Assembly: GCA_020627535.1 (NCBI GenBank)
Contig: JAHDGU010000004.1
Span: forward strand, 62,001-126,000
Source of the DNA: Saprospiraceae bacterium
GTDB lineage: Bacteria; Bacteroidota; Bacteroidia; Chitinophagales; Saprospiraceae
Length of the DNA: 64,000 nucleotides
Direction of reading: 5' to 3'
Shown here: in pieces, positions 1 to 9,235 of the stretch
How the letters are laid out: each line of letters starts with the position of its first letter
Numbering within the stretch: position 1 is the stretch's first letter
Made by a program: the position numbers and the translations under genes
Notes under the pieces: generated by a model
Databases searched by the model: none
The model's input: the letters and a program-made list of their open reading frames with translations, nothing else
Told to the model about the DNA's origin: nothing

Positions 1-1232
1 TACTTGCCTGCTGAGATTCCTTGCAGATCCAGCTGCGTCCGATCCGCCTGTGCATCAAGCATCTGAGTAAGAATCAACCTTCCAGTGGACATATCGATGA
101 GCTGTACCTCGCTGACCGCATGTTTGTCATTCCAGTCAATATTGACCCTCTCATGTGTGGGATTGGGGAAGACTTGAAGACCAATCTCATGATCATCCTG
201 AGGTCTCAAGGCATTGTCATCATTACTGATCTCATCCTGCAGTCCAATATCGCCATAAAATCTCCATCCGATATCTCTCAGCATATCCTTGGTCACATCT
301 CCAAAGGCGTGAACAGCTTCACCCAATCTCAGATGAGCGGTCATGAAAGCGTCTTCAGTATCGTTGTATACAAGCTCATCTAGGCTGCTAATACTGACAG
401 AGCGATCTCTTTCTTGCTCAAAATGTCTGGGGGCATGAAGCTTCGCGCCAGAAGCTTTAGCGCCATTCCAGAGGATCTCATCACTACGCACAAACTCAGA
501 AAGCCCTTCTGAAAACGTCATGATGTCAAAATCTGTGAGACGATCTCCATTATAGTTTTGGATGTAGTGATCATATATGGCTGGACGTGCTCTAGAGCCT
601 GAGCCTATGCCATACTTGATGCGGTCTGGAGTCCCTGACATGAATACACTCGATGATAATCCAAGGCCTTGAGCCATGCTCTTCATCAGTGCACTTACGA
701 GATCATACTGGTCTGTAGGCGTCTCAGCATCAAGCCCAAAGTACCAAAGACCTGCATCCCCAAGATCACTATTGATGATAATGGTCAAGTCATAACCTGT
801 GCCAGAAAAGTCCTTGCCCTCTAGTTGATTGGCTAGTGAAACCGGGTAATATGTTTCTTGGCGCATGGAGATAGCGTCCTCCTTGGTTTTCATCATAAAG
901 GCACCCTGGCGTGTCAATACGTCAAGATTACCCATTGACTCATAGCGGAAGTCAATGTGTAGTGGCACAGATATCTCAATCTCGTTGAGCCAAACCTCGA
1001 CAACTCTCGTCACCGCCTCGACAGCCTTTGCTGGCCATGGTGTATCCTGATTCTCTGTCAGACAGATTTCTATCTCAGCTGTTCTCCTTTGTTGGATTTC
1101 TTTGGTGTAAGGTATACTGATGTCCGATATGATCTCGGATGCATCCGACTCTGACCATAATATCGTACTTTGAGCAGTGAGAAAATCAGAGGCGAATAAA
1201 AAGAGTGTCAGTGCAGTTAGGACTCTAAGCAT
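1..1232 (-). CDS. T9SS-exported protein with C-terminal sorting domain, 3' truncated by window edge
   Basis: The reading frame is open from the ATG at 1232 to the left edge (410 codons, no stop), so the C-terminus lies outside. The N-terminus is a signal peptide (MLRVLTALTLFLFASDF, then LTAQS). Near the visible end, the segment LQVFPNPTHERVNIDW followed by VSEVQLIDMSTGRLI is a typical type A T9SS C-terminal sorting domain, so the protein is probably exported through the type IX system to the cell surface or medium. The middle resembles metzincin-type proteins: a helix SALMKSMAQGLGL sits where HExxHxxGL would be, and MLRDIGW is a common closing motif of that group, but the zinc-binding histidines are missing. 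I infer a non-catalytic relative. It is divergent from the S46 peptidase gene, with which it shares a 155-bp promoter region. Confidence 0.8.
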   Translation of the reverse strand, partial: MLRVLTALTLFLFASDFLTAQSTILWSESDASEIISDISIPYTKEIQQRRTAEIEICLTENQDTPWPAKAVEAVTRVVEVWLNEIEISVPLHIDFRYESMGNLDVLTRQGAFMMKTKEDAISMRQETYYPVSLANQLEGKDFSGTGYDLTIIINSDLGDAGLWYFGLDAETPTDQYDLVSALMKSMAQGLGLSSSVFMSGTPDRIKYGIGSGSRARPAIYDHYIQNYNGDRLTDFDIMTFSEGLSEFVRSDEILWNGAKASGAKLHAPRHFEQERDRSVSISSLDELVYNDTEDAFMTAHLRLGEAVHAFGDVTKDMLRDIGWRFYGDIGLQDEISNDDNALRPQDDHEIGLQVFPNPTHERVNIDWNDKHAVSEVQLIDMSTGRLILTQMLDAQADRTQLDLQGISAGK

Positions 1233-1387
1233 GGCTTTGGATTGTTGGATTGATGAATTGGTACAAGTTCCTTCGTTTCGACCAAAGTATATACTTCTTT
1301 GCAGAAAAACAATATTTTATTCTGATTTTTTTCATTGACAGGCATATTAATTGTACACAAATAGCATTTCGTAACATTTATACACAT

Positions 1388-3676
1388 ATGAAAAACTTTA
1401 TTATCACTCTTCTATTGAGTTCTTTTACGCTAGGCTGCTATGCCGGTGAAGGCATGTGGCTGCCACTGCTCCTCAAGTCCCTCAACGAAGCTGAGATGCA
1501 AGGTATGGGCATGAAAATGTCCGCCGAAGACATATACAGCGTCAATCAGGGAAGCCTCAAGGATGCTATTGTACATTTTGGTGGATTTTGCACATCGGAG
1601 ATCATCTCTGACCAAGGTCTATTGTTGACCAATCATCACTGTGGATATGGCCAGATCCGTTCGCACTCAAGTGTAGAGGCCAACTATCTCAAGGAAGGTT
1701 TTTGGGCGAAAGCCCACTCAGAAGAACTCCCTAATCCTGGTCTCACCGCTACGCTGATCCAGCGCATGGAAGATGTGACTGATGCAGTGCTGGAAGGAGT
1801 CACTGATGAGATGACAGAGGATGAGCGAAGTGCTGCTATTGATGCCAATATCAAAAAGGTGCAAGGCATGATCAAGAAGGAGAGCTACGAAGACGTTTTC
1901 GTCCGCGCATTTTACTATGGGAATGCCTACTACGCGTTTGTTACGATCACTTACAAAGACATTCGGCTCGTAGGGGCACCACCGGAGAGTGTCGGAAAGT
2001 TTGGGGCAGATACTGACAACTGGGTCTGGCCTCGTCATACAGGAGATTTCGCACTCTTTCGCATCTATGCTGGGCCTGACAATCTGCCTGCAGATTATAG
2101 TGGGGACAATGTACCCTACAAGCCAAAGCACTTCTTACCCATATCCCTTGATGGTGTCGAAGCTGGTGACTTTACCATGGTCTTCGGCTTTCCTGGCCGC
2201 ACTCAGGAGTACCTGCCAGGTGTAGCGGTGAAGCAAGTGATCGAAGACATCAATCCCGCCAAGATCTCAATCCGCGATGCCGCACTCAAGATCATGGATA
2301 AGTACATGCGCACCGACGCAAAGACTAAGATCCAGTATGCTAGCAAATTTGCACGCATCGCCAATGGATGGAAAAAATGGATCGGAGAATCTCAAGGACT
2401 TGTCTCAACTGGAGCCCTTGACAAAAAACAAAAACTCGAAAAGCAATTTACCAAGGCGGTCAAGAATAGCCCAAGCGCGCCACAAGAATATCTGGATCTA
2501 CTCCCTCAATTTGACAAGCTCTATGGAGGCATCCGAGACTACAATGTCATGCGTGAGTACTACAATGAGGTATTTTTCCGCAACACTGAGATCTTCGCGC
2601 GAGCAAATCGAATCTTGGCCCTCAAGCGTACCCTGGACAATGATGGCAAAGAGGCTTGGGCCAAAGCACTTGCTCAAAGCAAAGAAGGCCTGCTCGGTGC
2701 ATTCAAAGATTATCGAGCGGATATCGATCAAGAGGTTGCTACGGAGCTGATGATGCTCTTCTTGGAGAACGTGTCGCAAGACTACCTCCCTCCGACATTG
2801 GCCAATGGCATGGTGGACAGAGAAGCCATGGCTACATGGGTGGAAGTACTTTTTGACGACAGTCATCTAAGCTCTGAGTCTAAGCTGCGTGCTCTTCTAG
2901 AGGCTGATGCTGAGGCTTTCGCCAAAATGGTCAAGAGCGACGACATCATGAATCTCACAGCCGAAGTACGAAACACATATAACCAAAGGATTTCTCCTGA
3001 ACAGCGAGAATTGAGCAACCAAATCACCCTCCTGCAACGGACATACATGAAAGCTCAGATGGAAATGTTTCCGGACAAGAGATTTTATCCAGATGCCAAC
3101 TCTACCCTTAGGATCACATACGGACAGGTAGATGGCTATGAGCCAAAAGATGCCGTCGCATATACACATCAAACTTATCTAGATGGTGTGATAGAAAAGT
3201 ATGTGCCTGGTGACTATGAATTTGATGTGGATCAAAAGCTGCTGGAGCTCTACGAGAATAAAGACTACGGTCAATATGCTGACGAGACAGGTCGTGTCCC
3301 TGTTTGCTTCATCGGCAGCAATCATACCACCGGTGGCAATTCTGGAAGCCCAGCGATAGACGCACACGGCAATCTGATCGGGCTCAATTTTGACCGCACT
3401 TGGGAGGGAACCATGAGTGATCTCAACTATGACCCAAGCATCTGTCGCAATATCATGGTGGACATCAGATACGTCCTATTTATGGTGGATAAGCATGCCG
3501 GTGCTGGACATCTTGTGGATGAGATGAAACTGGTAAGACCCAAGAGTGACATGGCTAGTAGCCAGAAGATCATGGAAGAGCCTGTGAAGCTCGTGCCGAT
3601 GACAATGAAAGAACTCAAGCGACAGCAGAAGGAAGCTAGAAAAGAGCTGAAAGAAAAACTCAAAAAAGCAGCATGA
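1388..3676 (+). CDS. S46 family dipeptidyl-peptidase, DPP11-like (Asp/Glu-specific)
   Basis: This 762-residue secreted serine peptidase removes dipeptides from the N-termini of peptides in the periplasm. The ATG at 1388 is preferred over an upstream in-frame ATG at 1250 because it starts directly with a signal peptide (MKNFIITLLLSSFTLGCYAG). The S46 triad is visible: His in TNHHCGYG (residues 81-88), Asp220 in HTGDFALFR, and Ser652 in GGNSGSPAID. Eighteen residues after the serine comes Arg670 (NFDRTWEG). In this family an Arg at that position marks DPP11-type specificity for Asp/Glu, whereas DPP7 has Gly, so I infer an acidic preference. The C-terminus is rich in Lys/Glu and probably helical. 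The stop codon overlaps the next gene by 4 bases, so they are likely cotranscribed. Confidence 0.93.
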   Translation: MKNFIITLLLSSFTLGCYAGEGMWLPLLLKSLNEAEMQGMGMKMSAEDIYSVNQGSLKDAIVHFGGFCTSEIISDQGLLLTNHHCGYGQIRSHSSVEANYLKEGFWAKAHSEELPNPGLTATLIQRMEDVTDAVLEGVTDEMTEDERSAAIDANIKKVQGMIKKESYEDVFVRAFYYGNAYYAFVTITYKDIRLVGAPPESVGKFGADTDNWVWPRHTGDFALFRIYAGPDNLPADYSGDNVPYKPKHFLPISLDGVEAGDFTMVFGFPGRTQEYLPGVAVKQVIEDINPAKISIRDAALKIMDKYMRTDAKTKIQYASKFARIANGWKKWIGESQGLVSTGALDKKQKLEKQFTKAVKNSPSAPQEYLDLLPQFDKLYGGIRDYNVMREYYNEVFFRNTEIFARANRILALKRTLDNDGKEAWAKALAQSKEGLLGAFKDYRADIDQEVATELMMLFLENVSQDYLPPTLANGMVDREAMATWVEVLFDDSHLSSESKLRALLEADAEAFAKMVKSDDIMNLTAEVRNTYNQRISPEQRELSNQITLLQRTYMKAQMEMFPDKRFYPDANSTLRITYGQVDGYEPKDAVAYTHQTYLDGVIEKYVPGDYEFDVDQKLLELYENKDYGQYADETGRVPVCFIGSNHTTGGNSGSPAIDAHGNLIGLNFDRTWEGTMSDLNYDPSICRNIMVDIRYVLFMVDKHAGAGHLVDEMKLVRPKSDMASSQKIMEEPVKLVPMTMKELKRQQKEARKELKEKLKKAA
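1699..1715 (+). repeat. GNAA-loop hairpin motif, GGGC-GAAA-GCCC
   Basis: TTTTTGGGCGAAAGCCC inside the S46 peptidase gene; T5 followed by a 4-bp stem and GAAA loop. It codes for FWAKAH in that frame. Confidence 0.7.
2914..2927 (-). repeat. GNAA-loop hairpin motif, GGC-GAAA-GCC
   Basis: TTTTGGCGAAAGCC on the minus strand, inside the S46 peptidase gene and opposite to its direction. Confidence 0.7.
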
Positions 3677-4884
3677 ATATGAAATCCCCTATACTGACTT
3701 CCTTGACACGATTCCTAGTGGCTACTGCCCTACTAGGCATGGCATCCGCGTGCGGACCAGATTCACCTCCAGAACCGGATCCGAGTATACCGGTCGTCGA
3801 TCTGAGCGAGGATGACTTTTTCATGACTCCAGAAATGAAGATAGCCTCTGTGATACACTCACACGAAGGAAACATCATCGTCTTGGCCAATGAAGGCACT
3901 CATTCTTCCAAAGACTTCTTCGCTGGTCAGCTATCCGCAGATCTGACTGGGGTCATACGAAAAAGGTATGCGAGTATTGTCTTGAGGGATCGAGCGGAAG
4001 GCATACAGCTGACACAATCAGACAATGTCATCATGGCTCTATATCGCGAAGATATCTCGGGAAGATCAAAGCCTGCTGTCATCCAGTATGACCAGTCACT
4101 AAGCACCTTGAGTTCCACTAGCATCCTACTGGATAATCGGAGCGTCATACCGCAGTGCATCGTTGCGCTGGACGATAATAGATGTGCAGTAGTCGGACAA
4201 GAGATCGATGGCATCATCAATTACGACGCAGCGATTTTGTACATGGTAGACTTCAACTCCGGTGAAATTACTTCGAGAGACATCGAACTCAAAGGCACCC
4301 GCGAGCAAGCTACTAGCTTAGTATATGATCAAGGATCTGATGAAATCATCATGCTAACCCTAGATAATTTCACAGGCGACAAAACAGCAAGCCTTTACAA
4401 GATACCAGTGGAAACAGGCGAGCCGTCCGTCCTGAGGATCAAGGAAGGATTGCAAGCTTATGCCGATGCCGGTATCATTCGGATCAATGAGGATCGATCA
4501 CTGACCGTGGCTGCCACAATATCGCTCTCTCCCAATCAGTCTGACTATCGAGTACACATTTGGAAGATTTCAACAGACTTTGAAGTGCAAAGCGAGATCA
4601 TTGGCACCCTTAGTGATGGCTGGGTTCTCAGAGGCTTCGAGATATTGGACAATGGTGATTACCTTGTATCAAGCTGGGGCTCGGATATGTACATGAGACG
4701 CATGCAACCAGACGGCACCGCGAGATGGACAAAGCGGATTGCAAGCAGCGAAATCATATTGTCAGGAGATGTGATTGCCCCTGAGCAAGACAGGTTTCTG
4801 TGGTTTGGTGTGAGTGATCAACTGTCTGGTGACTTTCGCTCATTTTCCATCTTGACGGATGGTGAAGGAAATATCATCGACTAA
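3673..4884 (+). CDS. Predicted lipoprotein, possible beta-propeller, function unknown
   Basis: This 403-residue protein begins with a lipoprotein signal (LLGMASAC, lipobox Cys near residue 27) followed by a Pro/Asp-rich linker (GPDSPPEPDPS). The rest is a series of short beta-rich segments of the type 'DNGDYLVSSWGSDMYM' and 'RSLTVAATISLS', which look like blades of a propeller. No catalytic motif was recognised. It overlaps the S46 peptidase by 4 bases (ATGA), so it is probably translationally coupled to it. The partnership with a secreted dipeptidyl-peptidase suggests an envelope role, but this is inference from position only. Confidence 0.75.
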   Translation: MNMKSPILTSLTRFLVATALLGMASACGPDSPPEPDPSIPVVDLSEDDFFMTPEMKIASVIHSHEGNIIVLANEGTHSSKDFFAGQLSADLTGVIRKRYASIVLRDRAEGIQLTQSDNVIMALYREDISGRSKPAVIQYDQSLSTLSSTSILLDNRSVIPQCIVALDDNRCAVVGQEIDGIINYDAAILYMVDFNSGEITSRDIELKGTREQATSLVYDQGSDEIIMLTLDNFTGDKTASLYKIPVETGEPSVLRIKEGLQAYADAGIIRINEDRSLTVAATISLSPNQSDYRVHIWKISTDFEVQSEIIGTLSDGWVLRGFEILDNGDYLVSSWGSDMYMRRMQPDGTARWTKRIASSEIILSGDVIAPEQDRFLWFGVSDQLSGDFRSFSILTDGEGNIID

Positions 4885-4990
4885 AGCAGCTGATCAAGTC
4901 ATGTGTGCGGATTGTCTGATCATCCTCTTGGGGTGACCACAATGAGACACTTGCATGTGCGTTAATGGCTTGACCATATATAAGTCAACC

Positions 4991-5347
4991 ATGAAAGCAC
5001 TCAAAACCAAAGTCAACAAAAGAGCCATCGTCCGCTGGAAGATTTACCTAGATCGAGCGAGGATGTACCTGAGCTATATCAATTTCGTGATGATAGCCTT
5101 TGTCTTTCTCAACGCCATCAAGGATCAGCGAGTACGGGACATCCTTGATGAGAATAAGCTGCTAGTCTACCCTATCGTCATGGTGCTCTTCATCATCGTC
5201 TCCTTGATCTTGGGTCGACTGGACACATATCTCGGCATGAGGCGAGAAGAGATGCGCAATCATGCCACTGAGAATCCTGTGACATTTGAGATCTTGACGA
5301 CACTGAGAGAGATCCGCGCACATCAGATCGCAGAGTCCACTGACTAG
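4991..5347 (+). CDS. Small membrane protein with two predicted helices
   Basis: The 118-residue product has a basic N-terminus (MKALKTKVNKRAIVRWK), two hydrophobic segments (about residues 31-47 and 61-77) and a charged C-terminal tail (MRREEMRNHATENP). The ATG at 4991 is preferred over an in-frame ATG at 4955, whose extra residues look unlike coding sequence. The end overlaps the end of alaS on the other strand by 4 bases. I do not recognise the family. The shape (cytoplasmic ends, one hairpin) fits a small inner-membrane accessory protein. Confidence 0.65.
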   Translation: MKALKTKVNKRAIVRWKIYLDRARMYLSYINFVMIAFVFLNAIKDQRVRDILDENKLLVYPIVMVLFIIVSLILGRLDTYLGMRREEMRNHATENPVTFEILTTLREIRAHQIAESTD

Positions 5348-7962
5348 ATCATCTCTAGCAATTTGGCGAGTGCTCTACTGAGGCCGCTAGGATCTGATCC
5401 TCCCGCTGTCGCGAAAAATGCTTGGCCACCACCACCACCTTTAATCTCTGATGCTAGCTGTTTCACGAGAGCACCTGCATTGAGATTCTTGCTTTCTGCT
5501 AGGGCCTTGTCCATACCGATCATGAGTTGCGCTCTGCCGCCAGACTCGATCCCAAGGGCCACCAATGCTTCAGGATGCTCTTTGGTCAACTGGAACAAAA
5601 GGGTCTTCCCAGCCTTTGCATCCATGAGCTCAATGTGCTCTGCAATCAGAGATAGGCCATTGTGCTCTCGAAGCTTCGACTTGAGTTCTGATTTGATAGT
5701 TGCGACTTGCTGTACAGCGAGCTTCTCCAATTTCTTTTGTAAAGACTTTTGATCGGCCAAGACTTGCTTGAGCGCTGCGACACTATCTTGCGAGTTATTC
5801 AGAAGTCCCTGGAGCTTTTGAAGCTCATTGAGCTTAGAGTCTACATAGCTCTCTGCGGCTTGCGCCGTGACAGCTTCGATCCTTCTCACTCCTGCGGCGA
5901 TTGCTGACTCACTTGTAATCTTAAACCAGCCGATCTCTCCTGTACTTTGCACATGGCATCCACCACATAACTCCACACTGTAGTCTGGATCAAAGGTGAT
6001 CATCCGCACCGTCTCTCCATACTTTTCTCCGAAGAGCATCATCGCCCCTGACTCTTTGGCCTGTGCGATTGGAATACTTCGATCTTCGGTAATCTGCACA
6101 TTTTCTCGGATCTTGGCATTGACCATTTTCTCCACTCGAGCTAGCTCCTCTGGTGTCATCTTGGCGTGATGGCTGAAGTCAAATCTGAAGTAATCTGCTT
6201 GTACGAGTGAGCCTTTTTGCTGGACATGTGTCCCGAGGACCGATCTGAGCGCTGCATGCATAAGATGAGTAGCACTGTGATTCTTGGTGATTGATGCTCT
6301 ACGCTCACTTGCAACTTGCGCTTTGTAAGCGGCATTGCCATCGGAGGGTAATTCACTCACAAGATGAATGATTAGATCATTCTCTTTGATGGTGTTGAGC
6401 ACTTTGATTTTCTGTCCCTCGGAGATCAGCACACCTTGATCACCAACCTGTCCACCACCTTCAGGATAGAAAGGCGTCCGATCCAAGACGAGCTGATAGA
6501 TATCCTTCCCTTTCTGCTGGACCGTGCGATACTTGGTCACTTGGCAAGCATCGGCAGACAGTGAATCATAACCTACAAAACTGGTATCTAGGCTTTCCCT
6601 TACCACAACCCAGTCTCCTACACTACGGTCAGAATCAGCCCTACCACGGGCCTTTTGCTCTTCCAAAGCTTGATGAAATCCATCGACATCAAGACGGATA
6701 CCTTTCTCTTCGGCAATGAGCATCGTCAGATCAATCGGAAAGCCATAGGTGTCATAGAGCAAGAATGCGTCTGCACCTGAGATATCTCCTCCTGCAGAAA
6801 TCTGCTCGAGTCTTTTGAGCCCAGAGCTTAGCGTGTTGAGGAAAGATTTTTCTTCTTCTCTGATCACATTCTCGATGAACGATTGCTGAGCCTTGATCTC
6901 TGGAAAAGTGTCCCCATAGCACTCGGTCATTGTCTTGACCATAAGGTGCATAATTGGTTCTTGGATCTCAAGAAATGAGTAGTAGTACCTGACTGCTCTC
7001 CGTAAGATTCTCCTGATCACATAACCGGCTCCCGTATTGGAGGGCATCTGACCATCAGCAATCGCAAAGGTGACTGCCCTGATGTGATCAGAGACGACAC
7101 GCATCGCGAGATCCTTTTTGGCGGAAGCCTCATATGACGCGCCATACTTGGCTCCAGAGAGCTGCTCAAGCTGCTCGATATATGGACTAAAAACATCTGT
7201 GTCATAGCTTGAGACTTTCTGTTGCATGACCATACACAGTCGCTCAAAGCCCATTCCAGTATCGATATGCTTGGCAGGCAATTCCACAAGCTGCCCACTA
7301 GCTTGACGATTGTATTGAATGAAGACCAAGTTCCAGATTTCGATGACCTCAGGATGATCCATGTTGACTAGGCTTGCGCCGTCCACTTTGGCTCTGGTAT
7401 CCGCCGATCTCATATCGATATGGATCTCACTGCAGGGACCACACGGCCCTGTATCACCCATCTCCCAGAAGTTGTCTTTTTTGTCAAATCTGAGGATGCG
7501 GTCTTCACTCACCCAGTCCTTCCAGTAACCGGCAGCTTCGAGGTCTGCCTCTAGTCCTTCTTTTTGGTCTCCGCCAAATATGCTTACGTACAAGCGATCC
7601 TTCTCTATGCCAAGGATCTCTGTCAGATATTCCCACGCCCAGTCTATCGCCTCTCGCTTGAAGTAGTCGCCAAAAGACCAATTGCCTAACATCTCAAACA
7701 TGGTGTGGTGGTAGCCGTCACGACCGACTTCGTCAAGATCATTATGCTTCCCAGACACCCTCAGACACTTCTGTGTATCCGCTACCCGAGGATGAATTAC
7801 TTCCTTGTTGCCAAGAAAGTAGTCCTTGAAGGGGTTCATCCCAGCATTGACAAACATGAGTGTGGGGTCATCTTTGTTGACGATCGGTGCTGAAGGAACG
7901 ATCTTGTGCTGTTTGCTCTGGAAAAAGTCCAAAAACTTTGCTCTTATTTCGCTTGACTTCAT
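5344..7962 (-). CDS. alaS: Alanine--tRNA ligase
   Basis: This cytoplasmic class II synthetase charges tRNA-Ala. The 872 residues match the usual length. The N-terminal catalytic domain is clear (KSSEIRAKFLDFF, DPTLMFVNAGMNPFKDYFLG, DTGPCGPCSEIH), followed by the editing domain with its zinc site (NHSATHLMHAALR and CGGCHVQSTGEIGWFKI), and a C-terminal C-Ala domain ending in EIKGGGGGQAFFATAGG. I start at the ATG at 7962, which gives the canonical MKSSEIR beginning. An in-frame ATG 36 bases upstream would add non-conserved residues. The gene is divergent from the M23 peptidase gene and has an AT-rich leader. Confidence 0.98.
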   Translation of the reverse strand: MKSSEIRAKFLDFFQSKQHKIVPSAPIVNKDDPTLMFVNAGMNPFKDYFLGNKEVIHPRVADTQKCLRVSGKHNDLDEVGRDGYHHTMFEMLGNWSFGDYFKREAIDWAWEYLTEILGIEKDRLYVSIFGGDQKEGLEADLEAAGYWKDWVSEDRILRFDKKDNFWEMGDTGPCGPCSEIHIDMRSADTRAKVDGASLVNMDHPEVIEIWNLVFIQYNRQASGQLVELPAKHIDTGMGFERLCMVMQQKVSSYDTDVFSPYIEQLEQLSGAKYGASYEASAKKDLAMRVVSDHIRAVTFAIADGQMPSNTGAGYVIRRILRRAVRYYYSFLEIQEPIMHLMVKTMTECYGDTFPEIKAQQSFIENVIREEEKSFLNTLSSGLKRLEQISAGGDISGADAFLLYDTYGFPIDLTMLIAEEKGIRLDVDGFHQALEEQKARGRADSDRSVGDWVVVRESLDTSFVGYDSLSADACQVTKYRTVQQKGKDIYQLVLDRTPFYPEGGGQVGDQGVLISEGQKIKVLNTIKENDLIIHLVSELPSDGNAAYKAQVASERRASITKNHSATHLMHAALRSVLGTHVQQKGSLVQADYFRFDFSHHAKMTPEELARVEKMVNAKIRENVQITEDRSIPIAQAKESGAMMLFGEKYGETVRMITFDPDYSVELCGGCHVQSTGEIGWFKITSESAIAAGVRRIEAVTAQAAESYVDSKLNELQKLQGLLNNSQDSVAALKQVLADQKSLQKKLEKLAVQQVATIKSELKSKLREHNGLSLIAEHIELMDAKAGKTLLFQLTKEHPEALVALGIESGGRAQLMIGMDKALAESKNLNAGALVKQLASEIKGGGGGQAFFATAGGSDPSGLSRALAKLLEMI

Positions 7963-8133
7963 AATTTTCTCTTCAAATGAATATGAGAGATAAAGCATTG
8001 AAAGCTATAAATCAGACGCATACACATTATACAAATATTTAATATATGTATATTATGTGGTATTCTACTGATAATCAACCTCCTACATATGTTGCTAAAT
8101 CTCTTTTTGATCTTAATTGAGCCACAAATCTAT

Positions 8134-8164
8134 TTGGTTTTTCGCTCAAAGCGAGGTACTTTTG
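8134..8164 (+). promoter_or_regulatory. Bacteroidota-type promoter of the M23 peptidase operon
   Basis: TTG at 8134-8136 is followed after exactly 20 bases by TACTTTTG at 8157-8164, which fits the Bacteroidota consensus TTTG-(19-21)-TAnnTTTG. The spacer holds a perfect small inverted repeat, TCGCT-CAA-AGCGA (8142-8154). The downstream start codon is at 8222. Confidence 0.7.
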
Positions 8165-8221
8165 ACCATTCCACCGGACGAGGAGCGTATCCGTGCTAAA
8201 TTGGTGAACTGGGAATAGGCT

Positions 8222-9214
8222 ATGGCTAAAATGGGCAACAACAAATACTTCTATAATCAACAAACCCTACAATACGAAAAGGCAGAAAAAACGCTCAAGC
8301 AGAAGATCTTCAGATCTATAGGCATTGGTGCTTCGATTCTCCTTAGCTTTTTCGCATTCCACGTTCTTCTCTCGCTGGTTACTGTCTCACCGAGGGAAAA
8401 GGATCTTAAAGACGAACTATCTCAAGTCAATCTGGTCTTTGAAGACATGAGTCTCCAAGTAGATCAGATGTCAAGTGTCCTCCAAAACATACAAGATCGC
8501 GATGCTTCTGTCCACCGCGTCATGCTGGGCATCGACCCCATAGATCAAGCCGTATGGAATGGTGGTACGGGTGGACACGACAAGTACAAAAACTACGAAC
8601 AGTTTGACTACAATGGTGAGCAGATCAAAGCTCTAAAGCAAAAAGCAGATCGACTCACGCAGAAGTTAGCTGTCCAGTCCATTTCTCTCGATACGCTCGA
8701 GTCACTTGCTCTCGACAGAGAGAACATGCTGAGCTCTATTCCGTCGATCAAGCCAGTGCGAGCTGATAAACTCAAGCGCAAAATGGAGCTACTCAGTGGA
8801 TTTGGTTACAGAATCCATCCGATCGATAAGATCAGAAAGATGCACTACGGCATAGACTTTACCGCTCCGACAGGCACACCTATCTACGCGACAGGCAAAG
8901 GCAAAGTGGTAAAAGTGAAGAAGTCCAATCTTGGATTTGGTAATCATGTGATCATAGATCATGGCTATGGCTACGAGACGCTCTATGCACATATGCACAA
9001 TATTTCTGTCGAACTCGGACAAGAAGTTGGCAAAGGAGAAGCTATAGGCACTGTCGGTAATACAGGGAGATCTACAGCAGCACATTGCCACTATGAGGTA
9101 CATCTTAATGGGACTCCTGTCAACCCGATCTATTACTGCCACGATGGCCTGAGTCCAGAAGAATACCAAGAACTCGTACGACGTGCGAGTGTCACCAACT
9201 ACTCTCTCGATTAA
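8222..9214 (+). CDS. M23 family metallopeptidase (LytM-type), membrane-anchored
   Basis: This 330-residue protein is a predicted peptidoglycan endopeptidase or regulator of cell-wall hydrolysis. An N-terminal cytoplasmic stretch is followed by one membrane helix (about residues 37-58, IGIGASILLSFFAFHVLL), then a coiled-coil region (about 60-180) and a C-terminal M23 domain. The zinc motifs are present: HYGIDF (HxxxD) and AAHCHYEV (HxH), along with GNHVIIDHGYGYETLYAH. It is divergent from alaS and followed after 21 bases by a DUF3667 gene and then a MerR gene, an arrangement I recall from other Bacteroidota. A second in-frame ATG at 8231 is also possible as start. Confidence 0.92.
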   Translation: MAKMGNNKYFYNQQTLQYEKAEKTLKQKIFRSIGIGASILLSFFAFHVLLSLVTVSPREKDLKDELSQVNLVFEDMSLQVDQMSSVLQNIQDRDASVHRVMLGIDPIDQAVWNGGTGGHDKYKNYEQFDYNGEQIKALKQKADRLTQKLAVQSISLDTLESLALDRENMLSSIPSIKPVRADKLKRKMELLSGFGYRIHPIDKIRKMHYGIDFTAPTGTPIYATGKGKVVKVKKSNLGFGNHVIIDHGYGYETLYAHMHNISVELGQEVGKGEAIGTVGNTGRSTAAHCHYEVHLNGTPVNPIYYCHDGLSPEEYQELVRRASVTNYSLD

Positions 9215-9235
9215 TACGGCACCAAGTGCCCCTTC

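Noticed and set aside
1250-1387. 46-codon N-terminal extension of the S46 peptidase
   Set aside because: The residues MMNWYKFLRFDQ would bury the signal peptide that starts at 1388 and overlap the promoter region.
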